Assembly: GCF_900091955.1 (NCBI RefSeq) | Contig: NZ_FMDF01000073.1 | Location: 1 to 64,000, forward strand | Source: Streptomyces sp. Ncost-T10-10d | GTDB lineage: Bacteria; Actinomycetota; Actinomycetes; Streptomycetales; Streptomycetaceae | Direction: 5' to 3' | Length of the DNA: 64,000 bases | In this document: positions 18,723 to 27,080 of the stretch, one piece after another | Numbering within the stretch: position 1 is the stretch's first letter | Layout: each line of letters starts with the position of its first letter | Program-made: the position numbers and the translations under genes | Notes under the pieces: generated by a model | The model's database searches: none | Told to the model about the DNA's origin: nothing | Seen by the model: only the letters and a program-made list of their open reading frames with translations

Positions 18723-21700
18723 GTGGAGTTCCGGTTGCTCGGCACCGTCTCCGTCGACACACTCACCGGGCCGCTGTCACTCGGTCCCGCCAAACGCCGC
18801 AGCCTGCTCGCCGCGCTCCTGCTGTCCGCCAACACACCGGTCCCCATAGCCCGGTTGACGGACTGCCTGTGGGACGACACACCGCCGCTGCACGCCCGTG
18901 GCGTCATCCAGGGACATGTGTCCCGGCTGCGCGCCCTCCTGGTGGGCGCGGACGCGGAGGCGTACGGGGTGGAGCTGGTCACCCTCGGCGACGCGTATCT
19001 GCTGCGGGTACCGGAAACCCTGCTGGACTCCCAGCGGTTCGAGGAACTGCTGATGCTGGCCCGGGAGCAGCGCAGCCCCGCCGACTCCGTACTGATGCTC
19101 AAGGAAGCCCTGTCGCTGTGGCAGGGACCGGCACTCAACGGCGCGTTCGCCGGTCCGCCGCTCCAGGCGGCCGCGCACTCACTGGAGGAGTCACGGCTGG
19201 CGACGGTCGAGCAACTGGCTCTCGCCTACGCGATGCTGGGGGAGCACAACCGGGCTGCGTCGGTGCTACGGGCGGAAGCGGTTGCGCATCCGATGCGGGA
19301 GTCGTTGGCGGCGGCCTTGATGACGGCGCTGTACCGGGCGGGTCGTCAGTCGGAGGCACTGGACTGGTTCCACCGCACGAGGCGACTGCTCGCCGATGAG
19401 CTGGGGGTCGACCCGGGACACGAGCTCGCCGATGCGTACGCGCTGATCCTGCGCGGCGACCCCGGGCCGGACGCCGCGCGGGACACCGCACCGGACGCCC
19501 GACGGAACACGGCCGACGGCCCGGCAGCGCCGACGCGCGGTCCGGGCCGGCCACGCAGCGGCCCCGGCAGTGGCACGGGCAGCGAGAGGGGCCACGGCGG
19601 TGGGAGCGGTCACAGCAACGGCACGGACATCGCCAACAGCAACGGGGCCGTGCCCATGGCCCGTCCGGTGGCCGAGCATCGGGCCGGGCCGGATGCGGGG
19701 GCCGAACCGGCCGACCGCCCGGGCGGCTCGATCAGCGATACGGGGGGCGGAACGGGAGCCGGTGCGGACTCCGCCCGCGGCCTGCCGCCTCTCCGTCCCC
19801 TCCCCCTGCCGCCCCTTGTCGGCAGGCCGCACCCCACCGATCTGCTGCCCCGTGCACCCCGCGGCTTCCACGGGCGGGGTGCCGAACTGGCCGCGCTCAC
19901 CCGGGCCGCGGCCGGCGAAGCGCCCGTCTGTCTGGTCACCGGACCGGCCGGCGTGGGAAAGACCGCGCTGGCCCTCCAGTGGGCGCACCGCAACCCCGCC
20001 GCCTTCCCGGACGGACGGCTCTTCGCCGATCTGCGCGGATTCAGTGACACCGGTGAGCCCGCGCTCATCGAAGTGCTGCGTGAGTTCCTGCTGGCACTCG
20101 GCGTCGCGCCGCGCCGCGTCCCCGAGTCCGTCCCCGCCGCAGCGGCGCTCTTCCGTTCCCTGACCGACCGGCGTCGGCTGCTCATCATCCTCGACAACGC
20201 CCGCGACTCCGCCACGGTCAGGCGGCTGCTGCCGGGCGGTACCGACTGCGTCACGCTGGTCACCAGCCGGCACCGGCTGGAAGGCCTCATCGCCTCGGAC
20301 GCGGCACGTCCCGTCCCGCTCGGCATACTCGAACCGCAGGACAGCACGGCCCTGCTGGCCGGTGTCCTCGGCGAGGAACGGGTCCTCGCCGAACCGGTGG
20401 CGGCCCGCCGGCTCGCCGGGCTCTGCGGAGGCCTGCCGCTCGCCCTGCGTGTCACCGCGGCCCGGCTGGCCGGGCGTCCGCAGTGGACGCTGGCAGGACT
20501 GGCCGACGAACTGGCCGACGAGCACAGCCGGCTGACGTACCTCGCCGTGGACGACACCGGTGTCTCGGCCGCGCTGCGGCTGACCGTGCAGCAGCTGCCG
20601 CCGGACGCCGTCCACCAGTTCGCCCGGCTCGGCCACCACCCCGGCAGCCACGTCGACCCGTACACGGCCGCCGCACTCGCCGGCACGGACCCGGTCGTCG
20701 CGGCGGCGGCGCTGGAACGGCTCGCCACCGCCCACCTCGTCACCGAGACGGCACCCGGTCACTGGGTGCTGCACGATCTGGTACGCCTCTACGCCCGCGG
20801 TCTGGACCCCGCGTCCGGGTCCGAGGCCCTCGTCGGTGTCCTCGACCACTACATCGCCACCGCGCTCGCCGCCGCCGACACGGCCGAACCCGGCGGTGAG
20901 CCCTGCTTCGTCCTGCCGGACGACTACCACCGCCCCGCCGCGACAAGGGACTTCACCGACCGGGCGGCGGCGATGCGCTGGCTGGCCACCGAACGCGACG
21001 ACCTGGCCCTGGCCGCCGTCGCGGCCAGGGCCGCCGGGCTCGACGACCGGGCCTGGCGGATCATCCTGCTCCAGTGGCCACAGGTGGTGTGGCGGGTACG
21101 GGACAGCTGGGCCCCGCTGCTGGAACTGGCGCTGGACTCCGCCCGCACCGAGAGCGATCCGTACGCCGAGTCGCGGGTGATCAATCTGCTGGGCTGGGTG
21201 CTGACCGCGGAGGGCAGGACCGCCGAGGCCGCCGCCCTGCTGGAACGCTCCCCCGGCCTCGCCCGGCAGGCCGGCGACCGGCTCGGCGAGGCGACCGCGC
21301 TGATCAACCTGGCCGTCGTGCAGGCCGAGGAGGGCGCGCTCGACATGGCACTGAAGGGCTGCGGACGGGCCGTGGGCCTGGCCCGCGAAGAACGCGACGC
21401 ACACACCGAGATGCTCGCGCTGCAGCACCTCGCCCGGATGCAGCTCACCGCGAACCAGCCGCAGGACGCCCTCGACTCCGCCCGGACGGCGCTCGACCTC
21501 GGGCCCGAGCACGAGGAGGCCGCACGCCGGGTGCTGCTGCTGACCATCAGCGGCGAGGCCCGTCTGGCACTCGGCGAGGAGAGCGAAGGCATCCGGATGC
21601 TGGACCGGGCGGCCGAGGAGGCGGAGCGCGCCGATTACGACGAGGGAGCGGTACGGGCCCTCGAAGCGTTGCTGCGGGTGACGGCGCGGTCGGAATACCG

Positions 21701-21746
21701 CAAGCGGTACGAACAGGCGGTCCGGCGGCTCGCCGACGACGGGTGA
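18723..21746 (+). CDS. AfsR/SARP-family transcriptional regulator with NB-ARC and TPR domains
   Basis: A 1007-residue regulator close in length and layout to AfsR. Residues ~1-90 form the winged-helix DNA-binding domain (MEFRLLGTVSVD, LLAALLLSANTPV) and ~95-240 the bacterial transcriptional activation domain ending ELGVDPGHELADAYALIL. A long disordered Gly/Ala/Pro/Arg linker (~243-380) follows. The NB-ARC ATPase has Walker A GPAGVGKTALA (~407) and Walker B RRLLIILDNA (~485). From ~800 a TPR array begins (AESRVINLLGWVLTAEG, ATALINLAVVQAEEG). It probably activates secondary metabolism or differentiation genes in response to nucleotide and partner binding. GTG 18723 has AAGGGGA upstream. No biosynthetic cluster adjoins it, so it acts in trans. 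Confidence 0.9.
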   Translation: MEFRLLGTVSVDTLTGPLSLGPAKRRSLLAALLLSANTPVPIARLTDCLWDDTPPLHARGVIQGHVSRLRALLVGADAEAYGVELVTLGDAYLLRVPETLLDSQRFEELLMLAREQRSPADSVLMLKEALSLWQGPALNGAFAGPPLQAAAHSLEESRLATVEQLALAYAMLGEHNRAASVLRAEAVAHPMRESLAAALMTALYRAGRQSEALDWFHRTRRLLADELGVDPGHELADAYALILRGDPGPDAARDTAPDARRNTADGPAAPTRGPGRPRSGPGSGTGSERGHGGGSGHSNGTDIANSNGAVPMARPVAEHRAGPDAGAEPADRPGGSISDTGGGTGAGADSARGLPPLRPLPLPPLVGRPHPTDLLPRAPRGFHGRGAELAALTRAAAGEAPVCLVTGPAGVGKTALALQWAHRNPAAFPDGRLFADLRGFSDTGEPALIEVLREFLLALGVAPRRVPESVPAAAALFRSLTDRRRLLIILDNARDSATVRRLLPGGTDCVTLVTSRHRLEGLIASDAARPVPLGILEPQDSTALLAGVLGEERVLAEPVAARRLAGLCGGLPLALRVTAARLAGRPQWTLAGLADELADEHSRLTYLAVDDTGVSAALRLTVQQLPPDAVHQFARLGHHPGSHVDPYTAAALAGTDPVVAAAALERLATAHLVTETAPGHWVLHDLVRLYARGLDPASGSEALVGVLDHYIATALAAADTAEPGGEPCFVLPDDYHRPAATRDFTDRAAAMRWLATERDDLALAAVAARAAGLDDRAWRIILLQWPQVVWRVRDSWAPLLELALDSARTESDPYAESRVINLLGWVLTAEGRTAEAAALLERSPGLARQAGDRLGEATALINLAVVQAEEGALDMALKGCGRAVGLAREERDAHTEMLALQHLARMQLTANQPQDALDSARTALDLGPEHEEAARRVLLLTISGEARLALGEESEGIRMLDRAAEEAERADYDEGAVRALEALLRVTARSEYRKRYEQAVRRLADDG

Positions 21747-21917
21747 GCCACACCCCCGCGCAGTGACGTGAGGGGGAGGGGCGAGGCGTCAGCGGGACGT
21801 TAGCGGGACAGCAGCAGAACATGAGCGGCGGACCCCAGACTCCTACATGTCAGCAGGTCAGAGGCGCACGCCACATGACCCGGCGTTCGCCTCACCGTCA
21901 CACTCGGGGGAATTTCC

Positions 21918-22685
21918 ATGAGTACGCTCCGCAACCGCACCACCGTCCTTGCCGCCGCGACCACCGCCGTGCTCGCCCTGGCCCTCACCGCCTGTGGCGG
22001 CGACGATTCCGGCACGAAGTCCGCCGGCCCGGCGAAGAACGACTCCGCACCGGCCGCCTCCACGTCCGGGTCCGCGAAGGACACCGGCACCACGACGGGC
22101 GGCGACACCACCGGGGGTGGCGACACCACGTCGGGCGGCAGCACCGCGAAGAACACCAGCGCCTCGAAGGGCGGCGGCACGGCAGGGGGCAGCAGCACCA
22201 AGACGGGCGGGAACACCAGCGACAGCTACGCCTACAAGCACCCGTGCAAGAGCGGGGACCTGTCGGTGCGCGTGTACCCCCGCGAGGGTTCGGCCACCCA
22301 GCACGTGATCGAGGTCAACAACGTCGGCGCGAACTCCTGCGGCCTGAGCTACTTCCCGCAGGTCAGCCTGGGCGCCGCGAAGGCCTCGGACCACAGCTCC
22401 GACATCAGGCCGGCCGTTCCCGGCGGCCTGGGCGGCGCACCCGCGTACCCGGTCAAGCCCAAGACGGCCGCCATCGCGGTGATCGACCTCAACCCGAGCG
22501 GTGCGAACGGTCTGACCTGGATCAACGAGATGAACGTGCTCGCCGACGGCGACCACATGCCCAACGCGGAGACGCAGAACTTCGAGCTCGGCCCCGATGT
22601 GAAGGTGCGCGACCCGAAGCTCGGCCTGTACCGGAGCACGGTCGCCGAAGCGGTGAGCTCCATGAAGCAGGCGGGCACCTCCTGA
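21918..22685 (+). CDS. DUF4232 domain lipoprotein
   Basis: A 255-residue secreted lipoprotein. The signal peptide ends in ALALTAC (lipobox), so the Cys is probably diacylated outside the membrane. A ~75-residue low-complexity spacer rich in Gly/Ser/Thr/Lys (TTGGDTTGGGDTTSGG) follows, then a beta-rich domain (YKHPCKSGDLSVRVYPRE, NNVGANSCGLSYFPQV) of the DUF4232 type with a likely disulphide pair. Such proteins are abundant in streptomycetes and their function is unknown. The 171-base gap from the AfsR-like gene suggests separate expression. Confidence 0.85.
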   Translation: MSTLRNRTTVLAAATTAVLALALTACGGDDSGTKSAGPAKNDSAPAASTSGSAKDTGTTTGGDTTGGGDTTSGGSTAKNTSASKGGGTAGGSSTKTGGNTSDSYAYKHPCKSGDLSVRVYPREGSATQHVIEVNNVGANSCGLSYFPQVSLGAAKASDHSSDIRPAVPGGLGGAPAYPVKPKTAAIAVIDLNPSGANGLTWINEMNVLADGDHMPNAETQNFELGPDVKVRDPKLGLYRSTVAEAVSSMKQAGTS

Positions 22686-22793
22686 CCCGCTGAGCCGGGC
22701 CGTACGACGAGCCCCGCGGGACGCGGCCCCTACCTCGCCGCACACACCGCACCCGGCGCAAAAGGCCCTCCGTATCCGGGGCTCCGCGCGCCG

Positions 22794-24635
22794 TCAGGCC
22801 TGCTCGTCCATCCCTGCCAGCACCAGCGGCAGCCGGGGCGTTCCTTCCGCGGTCACGCGGACGGGGACGCCCCAGTCCTGCTGGTGGACATGGCAGGCCG
22901 GGTACTCGTTCTCCGGGTCGTCGTCGCAGGACGCCGCCATCGCGGACACATGCAGGACGCCCTCGGTGACGCCGTCGGCCAGGACCAGGTCACGGAACAG
23001 ATCGGTACCGGGACCGGAGCCCTCCGCCAGCAGCTCGGGCGGGGTCGCCGAGACCAGCAGCCGGGTCGAGGGACCGTACCGGGTGTCCAGCTTCTGCCCG
23101 GCGGGGGCCTGGAAGACCACATCGAGCCGGAGCGTGCCCGGGGTGATCTCGGTGGCCGCGCGCTGCGTGTGGTGCGCCTGACCGGCGACGCGTACGGCCT
23201 CCTCCGGGAGCCGCAGCCGGGTCAGCCGGTGCCGGGCGGACTCGACGACGACGAGATCGCCTTCGACCAGCACGGCGTCGCTGGGCTCGCGCAGATCCGT
23301 GGCCAGGGTGGTCACCTCACCGCTCGCGGGGTCGTAGCGCCGCAGCGCGTGGTTGTACGTGTCGCACACGGCGACGGACCCGTCGGGCAGCGCGGTCACC
23401 CCCAGCGGATGCTGGAACAGGACCTGATCCGCGGCACCGTCGCGGTGCCCGAAGTCGAAGAGGCCGGTGCCGACGGCTGTACGGACGGCGAAGCCGGTGC
23501 CGTCGCGCTCGACGTACCGCAGGGCGGACGTCTCCGAGTCGGCGACCCACAGCCGCTCCCCGTCGGCCGACGTGGCGAGCCCGGAAGGCTGGGCGAACCA
23601 GGCCTCGTCGGCAGGCCCGTCGACCAGGCCCTCGTTGGTCGTGCCCGCCGCGACCTGCACGGTCTCCGTCTCGGGGTCGTACGTCCACAGCTGGTGCACA
23701 CCCGCCATGGCGATCCACAGCCGGTCCGCGAACCAGGCGACGTCCCAGGGGGAGGAGAGGTCGACCTCGCGGGCCGGGCCGGTCGCCGGCGAACCCTGCC
23801 ACCACTGGCGGCCGGTACCGGCGAGGGTCGTCGTCACCCCGGTGGTGAGGTCGAGGGCGCGGATGGCGTGGTTGACGGTGTCGGCGACCGCGATCCGGCC
23901 GTCGGGCAGCACGGCCAGCCCCTGAGGCTCGGAGAACCGGACCTCCTCGCGCCCGCCGTCGGCGAACCCCCTGTCCCCCGTGCCGACATGACGGCTGACC
24001 GTTTCACCGTCACGCTCGATCTCGACCAGGCGGTGGCGGGTGGTGTCGGAGACGAGGAACCCGCCGTCCGGCAGGAGCAGGGCCTTGCCCGGGAAACGCA
24101 GATGCGTGGCCACCGGCTCGGGCGCGACATAGGGGCCGTCGCCGCGGCGCAGCGTACCCTTCGCGCCGTGCTCGGCCTCCAGCTCCTCGACCAGCTTCGC
24201 GATGGCGTGCGCATGGCCCTCGCCCGCGTGCTGGGCGACGACATAGCCCTCGGGGTCGATGACGACAAGCGTGGGCCAGGCCCGGACGGCGTACTGCTTC
24301 CACGTCGCCAGTTCCGGGTCGTCGAGGACCGGGTGGTGGACCTCGTACCGCTCGACGGCGTCGACGACGGCCTGGTGCTCGGCCTCGTGGACGAACTTCG
24401 GCGAGTGCACACCGATGATCACCACGGTGTCGCGGTGCTTTTCCTCCAGCTCGCGCAGCTCATCGAGGACATGCAGACAGTTCACACAGCAGAACGTCCA
24501 AAAATCCAGAATGACGATGCGCCCTCGCAGGTCAGCGAGGGTGTACTGCTGGTCGCCTGTATTGAGCCAGCCGCCCTTGCCGATCAGCTCGGGGGCCCTG
24601 ACGCGCGCACGTGTTGCCATATCGACAGTCAACAT
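22794..24635 (-). CDS. Thioredoxin-like domain fused to NHL beta-propeller
   Basis: A 613-residue cytoplasmic-looking protein, since no signal peptide is seen. Residues ~1-165 are a TlpA/thioredoxin-like domain with the redox motif FCCVNCLH, a CxxC preceded by an extra Cys, and the cis-Pro region VRAWPTLVVID. Residues ~170-520 contain NHL-type six-bladed propeller repeats (FLVSDTTRHRLVEI, IAVADTVNHAIRALD, VAVCDTYNHALRRYD). A C-terminal beta domain ends LPLVLAGMDEQ. The build equals that of animal NHLRC2, which also carries a CCxxC-type motif. The bacterial role is not established. Start ATG 24635 gives MLTVDMATRARV; ATG 24620 is nearly as likely. Confidence 0.85.
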   Translation of the reverse strand: MLTVDMATRARVRAPELIGKGGWLNTGDQQYTLADLRGRIVILDFWTFCCVNCLHVLDELRELEEKHRDTVVIIGVHSPKFVHEAEHQAVVDAVERYEVHHPVLDDPELATWKQYAVRAWPTLVVIDPEGYVVAQHAGEGHAHAIAKLVEELEAEHGAKGTLRRGDGPYVAPEPVATHLRFPGKALLLPDGGFLVSDTTRHRLVEIERDGETVSRHVGTGDRGFADGGREEVRFSEPQGLAVLPDGRIAVADTVNHAIRALDLTTGVTTTLAGTGRQWWQGSPATGPAREVDLSSPWDVAWFADRLWIAMAGVHQLWTYDPETETVQVAAGTTNEGLVDGPADEAWFAQPSGLATSADGERLWVADSETSALRYVERDGTGFAVRTAVGTGLFDFGHRDGAADQVLFQHPLGVTALPDGSVAVCDTYNHALRRYDPASGEVTTLATDLREPSDAVLVEGDLVVVESARHRLTRLRLPEEAVRVAGQAHHTQRAATEITPGTLRLDVVFQAPAGQKLDTRYGPSTRLLVSATPPELLAEGSGPGTDLFRDLVLADGVTEGVLHVSAMAASCDDDPENEYPACHVHQQDWGVPVRVTAEGTPRLPLVLAGMDEQA

Positions 24636-24684
24636 CACCGTGGCCCCCACGCATTCCGGAGGGTCTTGAGGGAACCTGTGAGCC

Positions 24685-25176
24685 ATGAGATTCCTGGTGC
24701 GTGAACGGCTCTTCGCTGTCGGTGACGACTACTGGATCGAGGACGCGGACGGCCGCAAGGTCTTCCTCGTGGACGGCAAGGCCATGCGGGTGCGTGACAC
24801 CTTCGAGCTGAAGGACACGCAGGGCCGGGTCCTGGTCGAGATCCGGCAGAAGCTGCTCAGCCTGCGCGACACGATGCTCATCGAGCGCGACGGCGAACAG
24901 CTCGCCACGATCAAGCGCAAGCGGCTGTCGCTGCTGCGCAACCACTACCGGGTCACGCTGGTGGACGGCACCGAGCTCGATGTCAGCGGCAAGATCCTGG
25001 ACCGCGAGTTCGCCATCGACTACGACGGGGAACTGCTGGCCCAGATCTCACGGCGTTGGCTGACCGTCCGGGACACGTACGGGATCGATGTCGTACGGGA
25101 GGACGCCGACGCGGCACTGCTCATCGCCGTATCGGTGTGCGTCATCGTGCTCGCGGACAAGGAGCACGAGGGCTGA
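24685..25176 (+). CDS. LURP-one-related (DUF567, tubby-like fold) protein
   Basis: A 163-residue protein with the LOR/DUF567 pattern of repeated beta-strand pairs: FLVRERLFAVGDDYWIEDAD, VFLVDGKAMRVRDTFELKD, LLSLRDTMLIERDG, HYRVTLVDGTELDVSG and FAIDYDG. The C-terminus has a hydrophobic helix, ALLIAVSVCVIVLA, as in tubby and scramblase folds, where it is buried in the barrel. Family function in bacteria is unknown; membrane or phosphoinositide binding is known only in eukaryotic relatives. It diverges from the thioredoxin-NHL gene over 49 bases. A parS site follows 9 bases after its stop. Confidence 0.85.
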   Translation: MRFLVRERLFAVGDDYWIEDADGRKVFLVDGKAMRVRDTFELKDTQGRVLVEIRQKLLSLRDTMLIERDGEQLATIKRKRLSLLRNHYRVTLVDGTELDVSGKILDREFAIDYDGELLAQISRRWLTVRDTYGIDVVREDADAALLIAVSVCVIVLADKEHEG

Positions 25177-25185
25177 CCTCGGCGC

Positions 25186-25199
25186 GTTTCACGTGAAAC
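25186..25199. other. parS centromere site, perfect palindrome
   Basis: GTTTCACGTGAAAC is a perfect 14-bp palindrome identical to the Streptomyces parS consensus. It fills the 27-base gap between two convergent genes. Confidence 0.92.
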
Positions 25200-25203
25200 G
25201 TGA

Positions 25204-26004
25204 TTACTCGCCCGTCTCCGGCCGGACCAGCCCCAGGCGACGGTCCTTGAGCGCCGGGAACTGCGCGCGCGTGGCGGCGACCTTCGACGGGTCGAACTCC
25301 ACGGTGAGCACCGCCTCGTCCGCGCCCGCCTCGGCAAGCACCTCGCCCCAGGGGTCGACGACGATGCTGTGCCCGGCCTGCTGGATTCCGGCATGGGTGC
25401 CCGCGGTGCCGACGGCCAGGACGTACGACTGGTTCTCGACGGCGCGTGCCTGGGCCAGCAGCGTCCAGTGGGCGCGACGGCGCTCCGGCCAGCCCGCCGT
25501 GACGATCAGCGTCTCGGCGCCCGCGTCGACCAGGCCGCGGAACATTTCCGGGAAGCGCAGGTCGTAGCAGGTGGCGAGGCCCAGGGTGGTCTGCGGCAGG
25601 GCGACCGTGACCAGTTCCTCGCCGGCGCCCATCATGACCGCCTCGCCCTTGTCGAAGCCGAAGCGGTGGATCTTGCGGTACGCGGCAGCCCGCTCGCCCT
25701 CGGGGGTGAAGACGAGCGCGGTGTTGTAGAGGGTGCCGTCGGCCGCGCGCTCCACGAAGGAGCCCGCGTGCAGCCAGACCCCGGCGTCGGCCGCGGCCTT
25801 CGCCATGATGTCGTGGGTGGGCCCCTGGAGCGGCTCGGCCTCGTCCACGAAGTCGCTGTACGCGAACGCGCCGACCGGCCAGAGTTCGGGAAGAACCACC
25901 AGATCCGCACCGCGCTGGGCCGCGATCAGCGAAGCCGCGCGTTGCCTACGGGAATTGACGGATTCGTCCGGGTCTACTGCGATCTGGATGAGGGAGGCGC
26001 GCAC
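25204..26004 (-). CDS. Nitrilase-superfamily amidohydrolase (omega-amidase-like)
   Basis: A 266-residue carbon-nitrogen hydrolase. The catalytic triad is complete: Glu in VVLPELWPV, Lys in YRKIHRFGFDKG and Cys in LATCYDLRFPEMFR. Sequence around FDKGE and the RFPEMFR loop is typical of the branch that includes omega-amidase/Nit2 and deaminated-glutathione amidase. It hydrolyses an amide in a small cytoplasmic substrate; which one cannot be fixed here. GTG 26004 has GGTGG upstream. It diverges from the mycothiol-enzyme gene across 170 bases, and its 3' end adjoins parS. Confidence 0.9.
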   Translation of the reverse strand: MRASLIQIAVDPDESVNSRRQRAASLIAAQRGADLVVLPELWPVGAFAYSDFVDEAEPLQGPTHDIMAKAAADAGVWLHAGSFVERAADGTLYNTALVFTPEGERAAAYRKIHRFGFDKGEAVMMGAGEELVTVALPQTTLGLATCYDLRFPEMFRGLVDAGAETLIVTAGWPERRRAHWTLLAQARAVENQSYVLAVGTAGTHAGIQQAGHSIVVDPWGEVLAEAGADEAVLTVEFDPSKVAATRAQFPALKDRRLGLVRPETGE

Positions 26005-26174
26005 ACTACCACCGTCCTGGCATTCGAGCCGTCAACACGGGCCTACGATCGTCACACGAAAGCACTGCCGGGGTGCCTGCTCGCAGCGTAACTTAGCGAT
26101 CGAACCTCCCACGCAGCCCGCCGCCCGCGCCCAGCACTCCAGCCCATGCACCGCAGAACCGCACGAGGGGTCCC

Positions 26175-26999
26175 GTGACCGTCCATCCCAGCCTCCAGAC
26201 CTACACCGATGCCTGGACCCACTCCATCGAGTCGATCGCCGAGCTGGTGAAGCCGCTCGCCGAGGGAGAGTGGAACCGCCGTACGCCGTGCCCCGCCTGG
26301 TCGGTGCGTGACATCGTCTCGCACGTCATCGGCATGGAGTGCGAGCAGCTCGGCGACCCGCGTCCGATCCACACGCTGCCGCGCGATCTCTACCATGTAC
26401 AGAACGACTTCGCTCGCTACATGGAGATGCAGGTCGATGTGCGGCGCCACCACACCGCGCCGGAGATGACCTCCGAGCTGGAGTACACGATCATTCGCCG
26501 CGCACGTCAGCTGCGCAACGAGACACGTGACCCCGAGACCATGGTCCGGGCGCCGCTCGGCGCCGAGCAGACCCTCGAACTGGCGCTGCGGATGCGTGCC
26601 TTCGACGTCTGGGTGCATGAGCAGGATCTGCGGGCGACGCTGGGGCAGCCCGGCAATCTGGACTCCCCCGGCGCTTCTGTCGTCCGGGACACCCTGCTCG
26701 CCGCGCTGCCGAAGGTGGTCGCCAAGGACGCGGGTGCACCGGCCAATTCGGCGATCGTGCTCGATGTGCACGGGCCGATGGAGTTCCTGCGCACGGTCAG
26801 GGTCGATGCGGAGGGCCGCGGTTCGGTGGACGGTTCGCCGTCGCTCGGGCCCGCGGTGACGCTGGCGATGGACTGGGAGACGTACTTCCGCCTCGCCTGC
26901 GGGCGGGTGCGGGCGGGTGCGGTCGTGGACCGGATCAAGGTCGAGGGCGACCAGGATCTGGCGGAGGCGATCCTGCAGAACTTCGCCGTGACGCCGTAG
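26175..26999 (+). CDS. Mycothiol-dependent maleylpyruvate isomerase-family protein
   Basis: A 274-residue protein with an N-terminal DinB-like four-helix domain (MDMPI_N). The His expected for metal binding is in VRDIVSHVIGMECEQ, and further ligands are likely in AFDVWVHEQDLR. A C-terminal SCP2-like alpha/beta domain spans VLDVHGPMEFLRTVRV to VKVEGDQDLAEAIL. Family members use mycothiol, the actinobacterial thiol, as cofactor in isomerase or transferase reactions. No gentisate pathway genes adjoin it, so the maleylpyruvate reaction itself is not implied. GTG 26175 follows GAGGGG. Confidence 0.85.
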   Translation: MTVHPSLQTYTDAWTHSIESIAELVKPLAEGEWNRRTPCPAWSVRDIVSHVIGMECEQLGDPRPIHTLPRDLYHVQNDFARYMEMQVDVRRHHTAPEMTSELEYTIIRRARQLRNETRDPETMVRAPLGAEQTLELALRMRAFDVWVHEQDLRATLGQPGNLDSPGASVVRDTLLAALPKVVAKDAGAPANSAIVLDVHGPMEFLRTVRVDAEGRGSVDGSPSLGPAVTLAMDWETYFRLACGRVRAGAVVDRIKVEGDQDLAEAILQNFAVTP

Positions 27000-27005
27000 C
27001 GTCAC

Positions 27006-27034
27006 GGCGCCGCCCCACCGTGGTCGGCGGCGCC
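27006..27034. terminator. Hairpin between convergent genes
   Basis: Inverted repeat GGCGCCGCC (27006-27014) / GGCGGCGCC (27026-27034), 7 bases after the isomerase-family stop and before the 3' end of the MFS gene. There is no T-run. Confidence 0.6.
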
Positions 27035-27080
27035 CGTCGTGCGAGGACGGGCGCGCCGCCGATCAGGCGCGACAGGCGCG

